From: Sulfurimonas sp.
Lineage (GTDB): Bacteria > Campylobacterota > Campylobacteria > Campylobacterales > Sulfurimonadaceae
DNA length: 13,278 nt
Direction: 5' to 3'
Assembly (NCBI GenBank): GCA_015487435.1
Contig: WFPU01000130.1
Coordinates: 1-13,278, forward strand
Each line of letters opens with the position of its first letter. The first letter of the stretch is position 1. The notes under the pieces are model-generated. The model saw only the letters and a list, made by a program, of their open reading frames with translations, searched no databases and was not told the DNA's origin. A program made the translations under genes and the position numbers. Below are positions 5,510 to 12,594 of this stretch, one piece after another.

Positions 5510-6088
5510 ATGAATACTACAATGAATGATTCAAAAATACTGTTAGCAATTAACAAGCCTAAGGGTTATTTGGTTACACGATCTGATGATCTTGGACGAA
5601 AAACAGTCTATGATCTTTTACCTGATTGGGTTTTTAATGACGGATGGATGCCTATCGGACGCCTTGATTTAGAATCAAAGGGGCTTTTGTTATTCACAAC
5701 TGACGGCAAAACTGGCAATCTGTTAACCAAGCCTGGGAACTGTATTAAAATATACGAGATTTGGGTCAGAGGTCATGTAACAGATGAACATATTGCAGAG
5801 GCTTTAAGAGGAGTTCAAAGTAAACACGGTCTACTTAAAGCTCTTGATGTAGAAAAAATAGGCATTGGTGGCGCGAAAACAAAACTCAGAATACAAATTG
5901 ATGAGGGTAAAAATCGGCATATACGCAGGCTTTTTGGGGCGCTTAAAGATCCAAAGTTTGGAACGCCATTGAAAGTTGTAAGTTTGAGCAGAATCAGTAT
6001 TGGTAGTTTTAAACTTAATATCCAAAGTGGTAAATGGTGTTTTCTTTCATCCCAAGAAGAGAAAACTCTAATTCAAAATCTTAAGTAA
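5510..6088 (+). CDS. RsuA/RluE-family pseudouridine synthase
   Basis: The enzyme isomerises a specific uridine in rRNA to pseudouridine. It is 192 residues and lacks the N-terminal S4 RNA-binding domain of RsuA, RluB and RluF, so it is RluE-like in build. Motifs seen are AINKPKGYLVT (13-23), GRLDLESKGLLLFTTDG (50-66) with catalytic Asp53, the KIYEIWVRG strand, and EGKNRHIRRLFGAL near residue 135, which is the family's E-G-K-x-R-Q-V-R-R signature with His for Gln. RluE modifies 23S rRNA in E. coli; the target here is inferred. The ATG at 5510 abuts the previous stop, and a second in-frame ATG at 5522 could also serve. No own ribosome binding site is close, so translation probably depends on the upstream gene. 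It uses more CGA, CGC and CGG arginine codons than its neighbours, a possible sign of transfer. Confidence 0.88.
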   Translation: MNTTMNDSKILLAINKPKGYLVTRSDDLGRKTVYDLLPDWVFNDGWMPIGRLDLESKGLLLFTTDGKTGNLLTKPGNCIKIYEIWVRGHVTDEHIAEALRGVQSKHGLLKALDVEKIGIGGAKTKLRIQIDEGKNRHIRRLFGALKDPKFGTPLKVVSLSRISIGSFKLNIQSGKWCFLSSQEEKTLIQNLK

Positions 6089-6107
6089 TACGAAGGATAC
6101 ATATTAT

Positions 6108-7307
6108 ATGACGCAAGAGATAGAATTAATTGTAAAACCAGAATTTATAAGAACCTATAAAGAGGGATATCCACTAATCTCTAAAGAATCCATAGTTAGC
6201 TGGGATAAGATTAGACAAGAAGGTTCTGTGATAAATCTTGTTGATGAAAAAGGAAAGTTTATTCTCAAAGGTTATCACGGTGTGCAAAACAAAGGATATG
6301 GTTGGGCGTTATCTGCAAATAAAGATGAAAAGATAGATGTGACTTATTTTAGTGAAAAAATTAAGTCCGCTCTAAAGTATAGAAAAGATTTTTATAATGA
6401 TAAAAGTACTACTGCATTTAGAGTTTTTAATGGCGAGGGCGATGGGATAGGTGGTCTTACGATAGACTATTTTGATGGTTTTTATTTGCTCACATGGTAT
6501 AGCTTGGGCATATATGAATTTAAATCTGACATATTAGATGGATTAAAAAATAGTGTTAAATATAAAGGCATATATCAAAAAAAACGCTTTGATTCAAAAG
6601 GTAAATATCTTGACGATGACGATGATTTTATTTGTGGAGACAAAGCCGAGACCCCTATTTTAGTCAAAGAAAATGGAATAAACTTTGCAATTTATTTGGA
6701 TGATGGAGCGATGGTTGGTGTATTTTTAGACCAGAGGGATGTTAGAAAAACTATTCGAGATAAGTATGCTAAAGGGAAGACAGTTTTGAACACCTTTTCT
6801 TATACTGGTGCATTTTCTGTTGCAGCAGCGCTTGGAGATTCTATTAAGACCACAAGTGTTGATTTAGCCAAACGAAGCCTTACTAAGACCAAAGAACAAT
6901 TTGAAATTAATAAAATTGATGTTGACAGCCAAGATATTATAGTTGAAGATGTATTTAATTACTTTAAGTATGCTGTAAGGAAAAATCTCTTATTTGATTT
7001 AGTTATTTTAGATCCACCTAGTTTTGCTAGGTCTAAAAAACATACCTTTAGTGCTTCAAAAGATTATGTAAATCTTTTAAAAGAAGCAATTAAAATTACA
7101 AATAAAGGAGGAATCATAGTAGCATCTACTAATTCTGCAAACTTTAACATGATGAATTTTAGCGACTTTATATCTAAAGCCTTTAAAGAGCTAAATGGGA
7201 AATATGAGATAAAAGAAAGATTTTCCCTACCAAAAGATTTTAGGATTTTAGATAAGTTTAAAGAGGGTAATTATCTTAAAGTGGTTTTTATTAAAAAAAT
7301 TAAATAA
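6108..7307 (+). CDS. RlmI/RlmK-type class I SAM-dependent rRNA methyltransferase
   Basis: A 399-residue protein with the three-part build of the COG1092 family: N-terminal PUA-like domain (about 5-75), central domain (about 85-190) and a C-terminal Rossmann methyltransferase domain. Motifs are FLDQRDVR (207-213), the SAM-binding NTFSYTGAFS (228-237), SVDLAKRS (250-257), motif IV LDPPSFARSKK (301-311) and ASTNSANF (339-346). E. coli RlmI makes m5C1962 of 23S rRNA and has Ser-Cys-Ser where this protein has Ser-Thr-Asn. The only cysteine is Cys176, outside the catalytic domain, so an m5C mechanism through a nearby nucleophilic Cys is doubtful; base N-methylation of the RlmK or RlmL kind is an alternative. 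An acidic run of five Asp lies at 169-173. GAAGGA at 6092-6097 is a clear ribosome binding site. It follows the pseudouridine synthase by 19 bases, so the operon pairs two rRNA-modifying enzymes. Confidence 0.88.
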   Translation: MTQEIELIVKPEFIRTYKEGYPLISKESIVSWDKIRQEGSVINLVDEKGKFILKGYHGVQNKGYGWALSANKDEKIDVTYFSEKIKSALKYRKDFYNDKSTTAFRVFNGEGDGIGGLTIDYFDGFYLLTWYSLGIYEFKSDILDGLKNSVKYKGIYQKKRFDSKGKYLDDDDDFICGDKAETPILVKENGINFAIYLDDGAMVGVFLDQRDVRKTIRDKYAKGKTVLNTFSYTGAFSVAAALGDSIKTTSVDLAKRSLTKTKEQFEINKIDVDSQDIIVEDVFNYFKYAVRKNLLFDLVILDPPSFARSKKHTFSASKDYVNLLKEAIKITNKGGIIVASTNSANFNMMNFSDFISKAFKELNGKYEIKERFSLPKDFRILDKFKEGNYLKVVFIKKIK

Positions 7308-7319
7308 AGGGGTCATTCT

Positions 7320-7697
7320 ATGAAAATTAGAGTATATTACGAAGACACAGATACAGGAGGAGTTGTTTATCACTCCAATTATTTAAATTTTTGTGAACGA
7401 GCTAGGAGTGATGCTTTTTTTAAGGTAGGAAAAACTCCAGTTTTAGAAAATGGACATTTTGTTGCTAGAAAACTTGAAGCTGATTATTATTTGAGTGCTA
7501 AACTCGGTGATGAGTTAGAGGTAGTTAATAAACTTATAGAGATGAAAAGTGCTTCATTTGTACTTCAACAAAGTGTTTATAAAGATACTAAAGTGATATT
7601 TGAGTTAAAAATCACTTTAGCGTATATAAACTTTGAAGGTAAGCCTCAAAAGCTCGGCGAATTAAAAAAAATAATTGAGTCACTATTCATTAGTTGA
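7320..7697 (+). CDS. ybgC: YbgC-family acyl-CoA thioesterase
   Basis: A 125-residue single hotdog-fold 4HBT thioesterase, full length for the family. The signature YYEDTDTGGVVYHSNYLNF starts at residue 6. Asp11 is the expected catalytic acid, with Tyr7 and His18 at the spacing described for the Helicobacter YbgC. Family members hydrolyse short or long acyl-CoA and, in Gram-negative bacteria, are linked to membrane phospholipid metabolism and often to tol-pal genes; no tol-pal genes are present here. AAGGGG at 7307-7312 serves the ATG, 12 bases after the methyltransferase stop, so it is the last gene of the four-gene operon. Its last 15 bases overlap the 3' end of the convergent gene, and no terminator is seen between them. 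Confidence 0.92.
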   Translation: MKIRVYYEDTDTGGVVYHSNYLNFCERARSDAFFKVGKTPVLENGHFVARKLEADYYLSAKLGDELEVVNKLIEMKSASFVLQQSVYKDTKVIFELKITLAYINFEGKPQKLGELKKIIESLFIS

Positions 7698-8969
7698 AAA
7701 ATATTTTATAAACCTTGTTTTGGATGGTTGTAGTAGCTCAATAGGGTATATCATCTGATTAGATTGCATATCTATTTTATATTGCCTGTCTTGATTTGTG
7801 ATTTGAGTAAAGAAAAAATCTATCCCAACAGTAGTTGTATAATTTATCCAGTCATATACAATATCATTTCCAAGCAAAGAGTTTGTTTCGATAAAAATAG
7901 AATTATTATGTGTAATTGAGTTTGCAATAATCATATTATCTCTATCAGTATATTGAGTAAGTGAAAGTATTAGTGGATCAAAATTTATTTGTGTAGAGAG
8001 TACATTTGTAGCATTTACATCATACATAGTTAGTTGAGACATAATCATTGAGCTTTTAACTATTGGAGTGTTGATAAAAAATGAACCTTCTACAATTTTT
8101 TCATTTTCAAAAAGTTGCTTTTCAAGGTTTGTAGTCCATTTTGGAATTGAAAATTTAATTACTGTGGTTCTATTATCGTCATCATCAATTAATAAATCTT
8201 CTTCATTATTTTCATTTGAAGATGAATCTATTTCATAAACATTTTCAAGAGGTCTATTTTTAAAGTTTTCCTCTTCATACAAGGATAATTTTTTTCCAAT
8301 TTGTGTTTTATCATAAAAAATTACTAAAGGGGCTACAGCTTCTTTTAAAAGCACATCTATCTGCGCTTTATAGTCAATACCGCCAAAATATATATTTTGT
8401 GAAGTGGTGTTTATATCGCTTTTGTGTATAGTTGGAAAGTATAATTCCTGAGTTGGATCCATAGATACAAATGTTTGAGCACCCTCTTGTGTAAATGGGG
8501 CAATAATATAGTTAAATCCATCTTCCTCAATTTGAGTAAGTGCTTTTGAGATATCTGCAAGCTCTTCACTCTCTATGTTATAAGTTTTTAATTCAAAGTT
8601 ATGGTTTCTTGCAATTAAGTATGCAAAAGAGGCATTTGTTGTGGATGCTGCATACCTACCAATTTTTTTATATGGTAAAAGTAAAGCAATTTTTAGTTCA
8701 TCACTTCTGATTTGTGAACCAAGATTAAACAGAGAGATGTTTATCATTCTAATCTCTTCTTGTTCTTCATTTTCTAGTTGTTTATGTGCATGTGAAAGAA
8801 ATGAAAATATCATCTCATTATCAAGATAATCTTGCATACAATCTTCACCACAAGGATAAGGGTCAAGATTTTGAATATATGTTTTTGGTAGTGGTATGTT
8901 AGATAAAAGATAACTTTTTCCAAAAGCAATTACGGAAAAAAATGTTAAAATAGATAGTAGTATTTTCAT
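7683..8969 (-). CDS. Exported type-1 periplasmic-binding-fold protein (LpoA-like)
   Basis: A 428-residue exported protein. Residues 1-17 form a signal peptide (MKILL, hydrophobic core, A-F-G), with no lipobox Cys. A short N-terminal part carries a CGEDC pair (Cys40, Cys44) and an acidic helix. From about residue 92 the pattern KIALLLPYKKIGRYA, then FAYLIARN, then DGFNYIIAPFTQEGA resembles type-1 periplasmic binding proteins and the LpoA/LppC group of penicillin-binding protein activators. An unusual acidic, low-complexity stretch (about 249-266) ending in four Asp interrupts this domain. Assignment is by pattern only; ligand and partner are unknown. I start it at the ATG at 8969, with AAAGAG six bases upstream, rather than at an in-frame TTG at 8975. 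The ATG overlaps the upstream TGA (ATGA), so it is coupled to the UDG-like gene. Its stop overlaps ybgC by 15 bases. Confidence 0.72.
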   Translation of the reverse strand: MKILLSILTFFSVIAFGKSYLLSNIPLPKTYIQNLDPYPCGEDCMQDYLDNEMIFSFLSHAHKQLENEEQEEIRMINISLFNLGSQIRSDELKIALLLPYKKIGRYAASTTNASFAYLIARNHNFELKTYNIESEELADISKALTQIEEDGFNYIIAPFTQEGAQTFVSMDPTQELYFPTIHKSDINTTSQNIYFGGIDYKAQIDVLLKEAVAPLVIFYDKTQIGKKLSLYEEENFKNRPLENVYEIDSSSNENNEEDLLIDDDDNRTTVIKFSIPKWTTNLEKQLFENEKIVEGSFFINTPIVKSSMIMSQLTMYDVNATNVLSTQINFDPLILSLTQYTDRDNMIIANSITHNNSIFIETNSLLGNDIVYDWINYTTTVGIDFFFTQITNQDRQYKIDMQSNQMIYPIELLQPSKTRFIKYFSTNE

Positions 8970-9622
8970 AAACAACTCTTTATAGTTTTTAAATCATTAA
9001 ATGACGTTTTTTTGCTCTCGGGGTTTCTAAGTAGAAAATTTGGGTGATCAATTGGTACTAACTTATAGTCTTTAAAATCTATAACATGACCTCTAACACT
9101 TTGAAAATCTTCATCTTCATCTATAATTTTAGCATATACATCTTTACCTAAGGTAACAACTACTTTTGGTTTGATAAATTTTATTTGAGAATAAAGATAA
9201 TTTTTGCAAGATTCCCACTCTGATGGAGAGGGTAAATTTGAGTTTAATGTTTTACACTTTATAGCATGTGTAAAATATACTTCATCTATATTTAGTTTCA
9301 AAACTTTCTCAATCATATCTTTAAGCATCTCTCCTGAACGACCGGAATAGTAGCTATTTGTAGCATCATCATTTGAGGATACTGTAAAATCAATTATCAT
9401 TAAATCAGCATTTAAATTTCCAAAACCACACATACTTTGATTTCTTGATTTACTTAAGTCACATAGATGGCATGAATAAATATTATTATGTAATTCATGA
9501 ATATTTAAAGGTTTTTCATTAGGCATATTTTCATTAATAGAAAATTGGTCAATATATTTAAATCCTATTGATTTTAATAGATATAAATTTTGTAGCAATG
9601 CTAAGTTTTGATATGATTTCAA
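8966..9622 (-). CDS. Family 4-like uracil-DNA glycosylase (Fe-S), degenerate motif I
   Basis: A 218-residue member of the uracil-DNA glycosylase superfamily, closest to the [4Fe-4S] family 4 group. Four cysteines sit at the expected places: Cys51 and Cys54 in SCHLCDLSKSR, Cys123 in HAIKCK and Cys139 in WESCKNYL. The strand KPKVVVTLG and the C-terminal motif HPNFLLRNP are also typical. The first catalytic motif, normally G-E-x-P-G-x-x-E-D, is replaced by DFTVSSNDD at residues 78-86, so ordinary uracil excision cannot be assumed; the protein may have another DNA substrate or a non-catalytic role. The start is a TTG at 9622 with AAGG six bases upstream and an in-frame stop just beyond, and the N-terminal helix (NLYLLKSIGFKYID) looks native. 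Its TGA overlaps the next ATG. Confidence 0.82.
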   Translation of the reverse strand: MKSYQNLALLQNLYLLKSIGFKYIDQFSINENMPNEKPLNIHELHNNIYSCHLCDLSKSRNQSMCGFGNLNADLMIIDFTVSSNDDATNSYYSGRSGEMLKDMIEKVLKLNIDEVYFTHAIKCKTLNSNLPSPSEWESCKNYLYSQIKFIKPKVVVTLGKDVYAKIIDEDEDFQSVRGHVIDFKDYKLVPIDHPNFLLRNPESKKTSFNDLKTIKSCL

Positions 9623-9836
9623 GTATAACCTTAGTTAGAAATTGAATTATATGAACAAGTCAGCTAATTCATTTTAATTATGAAATGAATATTAGAACTA
9701 TTTTTCTTATTTTTTTATTAATCTTAATATAATTACTTATTAAAATATTATTTCCAAAAATTGAAAAAAAAGAAATAATTTTTTTATAAAACTAAAATAT
9801 TCATATAGGCAAAAATTTAAAGTTGAAAAGATCTAT

Positions 9837-9954
9837 AATTGAACTCTCTGATTTATTAGCTATTAGATTCTGGATCAAGTCCAGAATGACGTAACTATCG
9901 TCATTTCAAGCTTGACTTGGAATCTAACTTATAATTAATCAGAGGTCACAATTA
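9837..9954. repeat. Nested palindromic element, copy B (REP/MITE-like)
   Basis: The left end AATTGAACTCTCTGAT (9837-9852) is identical to that of copy A and pairs with the right end TAATCAGAGGTCACAATT (9936-9953). Compared with A it has seven extra bases after the left end. The core hairpin is ATTCTGG (9867-9873), loop ATCAAGT, CCAGAAT (9881-9887). GAATGACG (9884-9891) and CGTCATT (9899-9905) flank a seven-base centre, and the right arm again pairs with the left arm over about 29 bases with mismatches. It lies between the superoxide reductase and the UDG-like gene, both on the minus strand. Confidence 0.82.
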
Positions 9955-9982
9955 TTTAGGAAGTGAATTTTTTATTAAATTG

Positions 9983-10009
9983 TAACCAAGAGCAAGAATC
10001 TCTTGGTTA
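9983..10009 (-). terminator. Hairpin terminator of the superoxide reductase gene
   Basis: A perfect 10-bp stem, TAACCAAGAG (9983-9992) and CTCTTGGTTA (10000-10009) with a seven-base loop, begins ten bases beyond the superoxide reductase stop. On the transcribed strand it is followed by CAATTTAATAAAAAATT, a poor U-tract, so termination efficiency is uncertain. Confidence 0.6.
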
Positions 10010-10018
10010 TTAAAAATA

Positions 10019-10405
10019 CTACTCAGTTACTTCTACAACTACTTCAGTAGATTCCCAGATACCGTGTTTAGTACAGTAACCATGTGCAGTTAAGTTAAGT
10101 TTTTTACCAGTTGGTCTGATGTTAAAAGTAACCTCTGTATGAGATTTTTCATTTCCAAGGGTTCCTGGAGTGAAAGTTGTCATTGCTAATTTAGTATTAC
10201 CATTAAAAAGAGTGATACTTTCAATATAGTGATCAAAATCATCTGGATGAGTATATTCGTTACCCATCTTTACATTTACAGCAAGCATTTCGCCTTTTTT
10301 TGCAGTACCATCAACTGTGATAAATGGAGAGTGACGGTCAATTAAATCTTTCTTTGCCTCACGCTCTACATTGTCAATGTTCTCGTATTTATTAATTTTT
10401 GGCAT
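10019..10405 (-). CDS. Superoxide reductase, 1Fe type (class II SORL domain)
   Basis: Superoxide reductase reduces superoxide to hydrogen peroxide without releasing oxygen, protecting microaerophiles and anaerobes. This 128-residue protein is the single-centre (neelaredoxin-like) form: it lacks the Cys4 desulforedoxin domain and has only one cysteine. The His4Cys iron site is complete: His25 in DRHSPF, His53 and His59 in THPDDFDHYI, and Cys111 and His114 in GYCTKHGIWES. The E-K-H sequence common before the first ligand is D23-R24-H25 here, a conservative change. No signal peptide, so cytoplasmic. An AAAGGAT ribosome binding site lies just before the ATG. It is monocistronic, divergent from glyS, and ends in a hairpin. 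Electron donor genes such as rubredoxin or rubrerythrin are not nearby. Confidence 0.92.
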   Translation of the reverse strand: MPKINKYENIDNVEREAKKDLIDRHSPFITVDGTAKKGEMLAVNVKMGNEYTHPDDFDHYIESITLFNGNTKLAMTTFTPGTLGNEKSHTEVTFNIRPTGKKLNLTAHGYCTKHGIWESTEVVVEVTE

Positions 10406-10435
10406 TTTATATCCTTTTTGTGTTTTGTTTTAAGT

Positions 10436-10441
10436 ATTGTA
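10436..10441 (-). promoter_or_regulatory. Candidate -10 box of the superoxide reductase gene
   Basis: On the minus strand TACAAT lies about 30 bases upstream of the ATG, with AT-rich sequence behind it. It is the best match in the 163-base divergent region but has no clear -35 partner. No obvious PerR- or Fur-type operator was recognised. Confidence 0.35.
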
Positions 10442-10545
10442 TCAGTATTAATATTTACAAAAATATAAATAAGAGTTATTTGCCTTATTTAAGATATATT
10501 TAAATTTATGATTTTTTAACATATAAATGGATAAAATCGCGTTAA

Positions 10546-10551
10546 TATAAT
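10546..10551 (+). promoter_or_regulatory. Candidate -10 box of glyS
   Basis: A perfect TATAAT 17 bases upstream of the glyS ATG would give a very short leader that just includes AAAGAG (10557-10562). A second candidate, TAAAAT at 10532-10537, would give a more usual leader. Confidence 0.4.
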
Positions 10552-10568
10552 TATAAAAAGAGTATAAA

Positions 10569-12584
10569 ATGCTAAAACCATTACTAATAGAGATAGGTGT
10601 CGAAGAGCTTCCAGCAATTCCACTTTTAAAAGAGTTAAAAAATATTGAGCATAAATATGTAGATATTTTAGAAAAACACAAACTTTTAGGTGAATTTGAG
10701 TTTTATTATACACCTCGTCGTTTAGTTATTTGGCATCCAGAATTTAAAACTTCCCAAGATGACAGCATTGAAGAATTTTTTGGTGCACCAGTTGCTGTTG
10801 CATTTAAAGATGGTGTAGCTACTCCTGCTGCGAATGGTTTTGCTAAAAAATGTGGTGTCTCTTTAGATGAACTTGGTCGTGGTGAGAAAAATAACAAAGA
10901 AGTGCTTTATTATAAAAAAGATATAAAAGGTAAACCATCTAGTGAGCTTTTATCTGAGATAATAAATGAATGGATTAAATCTTTAGAGTTTGGTAAAGCT
11001 ATGAGATGGGGTAGTAATACTGAGAGTTTTATCCGTCCTATTCGTTGGGTTAATGTGATGCTCGGTGATGAGCTTGTAGATGTAGAGCTTTTTGATATAA
11101 AATCTCATAAATCAACTTTTGTTCATCGTATTAGTAATTTTGAAGCTGTTGATATATCTGGCGCAAAAGAGTACTTTAACACATTAAATGATGGTGGAGT
11201 TACACTTTATCAAGATCAAAGACGCGAAGATATTTTAAATGCATTTGCAAAACTTGAAAATGAAAATGGTATTAAAATTGAAATCGATGAAGATTTACTT
11301 GAAGAAGTTGTAGCTATTACAGAAAATCCAACTCCACTTTTAGGTTCATTTGATGAAAAATTTTTAAATCTTCCTCCAGAGGTTATTATCACTTCTATGA
11401 AGGAACATCAAAGATATTTTCCAGTATTTAAAGATGACAAATTGATAAATCAATTTTGTGTAGTTTCTAATGCGTTTACAGATGATTTTAGTGAAGTTAT
11501 AGAGGGGAATGAACGTGTGCTTCGTCCTCGATTAGCTGATGGTCTGTTTTTTTGGGAAAATGATTTAAAAAATGGGTTAAGTACAGATGGTCTTGATAAA
11601 GTAGCTTTTTTTAAAGGACTTGGAAGTGTCGCTGATAAAATTGATAGAGAGACAAAGATTGCAAATACCCTTGCTATAAAATATAACTTAAAAGATATAG
11701 ATTCCTTAAATCGTGCTGTAGAACTTGCAAAAGCTGACTTGATGAGTGAGATGGTTTATGAGTTTACAGAACTTCAAGGGCTTATGGGACATTACTACGC
11801 ACTAAAAGCTGGTGAAAATTCAGATGTAGCGACTGCACTAAAAGAGCAATACCTGCCAGATGGTGAAGATAGCGATTTACCATCTACAAAATTAAGTGCT
11901 ATAGTTGCAATGAGTATGAAGCTTGATACTTTGATTGGGTTATTTAGCGTAAATCAAATCCCTACTGGTTCTCGTGACCCATTCGCACTTCGCCGTGCTG
12001 TTAATGGACTTATTAAAATTGTTAATGAGTTTGAATTTGAATTTGATATAGTAAAAACTATAGAACAGCTCTCAATTAATTATGCAGAGTTTGAAAAAGA
12101 AAAATTAACAAATTTCTTTTTAGAGCGTATTAAACAATTTTATAAGGTTAATCCTTCAATCATTGAAGCTGTATTTAGTTCTGGTGAACGTGAATTATTA
12201 AGCATTGGTCGTAAAATTGATGCTGTAAACAATTTAGCTAATGGTGCTGGATTTGCAGAAATAAGCTCAACATTTAAGCGTGTAGCAAATATAACTAAAG
12301 ATATAGATTTATCAAAAGATATGTGTGTAGACACAAAACTCTTTGAAGAAAAAGCAGAAGAAGTTTTATATACAAAATATTCAGATGTTTTAGCATCTAA
12401 TTTTGATAGTTATGAAGTTGAACTTGATGCTCTTTTAGGGCTTAAACCTGAATTAGATTCTTTCTTTAGTGATGTTATGGTTAATATTGAAGATGAAACT
12501 ATTAAAAATAATCGTAAATCTTTAGTAGCTAATATATATAAAAGTATTTTAAATATTGCAAATATATCTGAGGTTAGATTTTAA
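10569..12584 (+). CDS. glyS: Glycyl-tRNA synthetase beta subunit
   Basis: The beta chain of the bacterial alpha2beta2 glycyl-tRNA synthetase, which charges tRNA-Gly; the beta chain mainly recognises the tRNA. The length, 671 residues, is normal for the full-length subunit. Conserved features are IEIGVEELPA at 7-16, YYTPRRL at 46-52, the KAMRWG and FIRPIRW motifs at 143-148 and 154-160, KEHQRYFPV near residue 280, ELQGLMGHYYA near 400, and SRDPFALRRAVNG near 470, followed by a C-terminal anticodon-binding-like domain. The ATG has an AAAGAG ribosome binding site. The alpha subunit gene glyQ is not adjacent, a separation seen in Campylobacterota. It is convergent with the following gene; the gap between stops is only 10 bases and no terminator is visible. 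Confidence 0.97.
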   Translation: MLKPLLIEIGVEELPAIPLLKELKNIEHKYVDILEKHKLLGEFEFYYTPRRLVIWHPEFKTSQDDSIEEFFGAPVAVAFKDGVATPAANGFAKKCGVSLDELGRGEKNNKEVLYYKKDIKGKPSSELLSEIINEWIKSLEFGKAMRWGSNTESFIRPIRWVNVMLGDELVDVELFDIKSHKSTFVHRISNFEAVDISGAKEYFNTLNDGGVTLYQDQRREDILNAFAKLENENGIKIEIDEDLLEEVVAITENPTPLLGSFDEKFLNLPPEVIITSMKEHQRYFPVFKDDKLINQFCVVSNAFTDDFSEVIEGNERVLRPRLADGLFFWENDLKNGLSTDGLDKVAFFKGLGSVADKIDRETKIANTLAIKYNLKDIDSLNRAVELAKADLMSEMVYEFTELQGLMGHYYALKAGENSDVATALKEQYLPDGEDSDLPSTKLSAIVAMSMKLDTLIGLFSVNQIPTGSRDPFALRRAVNGLIKIVNEFEFEFDIVKTIEQLSINYAEFEKEKLTNFFLERIKQFYKVNPSIIEAVFSSGERELLSIGRKIDAVNNLANGAGFAEISSTFKRVANITKDIDLSKDMCVDTKLFEEKAEEVLYTKYSDVLASNFDSYEVELDALLGLKPELDSFFSDVMVNIEDETIKNNRKSLVANIYKSILNIANISEVRF

Positions 12585-12594
12585 TCAAGCTCAG

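Larger units (their letters stand above)
9623..10018. other. Intergenic region: upstream of UDG-like gene, palindromic element, terminator
   Basis: This 396-base gap has no credible gene. 9623-9836 is extremely AT-rich with A and T runs and must contain the promoter of the minus-strand UDG-like gene, although I cannot pick a convincing one. 9837-9954 is palindromic element B. 9983-10009 is a strong hairpin at the 3' end of the superoxide reductase gene. Confidence 0.7.

Noticed and set aside
8970..8975. TTG at 8975 as the start of the binding-fold protein
   Set aside because: The AAAGAG ribosome binding site directly abuts that TTG with no spacing, but is six bases from the ATG at 8969, which also makes a standard ATGA overlap.
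2021..9954. The three palindromic repeats as a CRISPR array or tRNA/rRNA remnants
   Set aside because: They are kilobases apart with no regular spacers and show nested inverted repeats; no tRNA cloverleaf or rRNA sequence was recognised.
10019..10405. First impression of a SoxZ sulphur-carrier protein
   Set aside because: Size and beta-rich pattern are similar, but the THPxxxxDHYI and YCxxHGxWES motifs give a complete His4Cys iron site, so it is a superoxide reductase. No soxY is adjacent.
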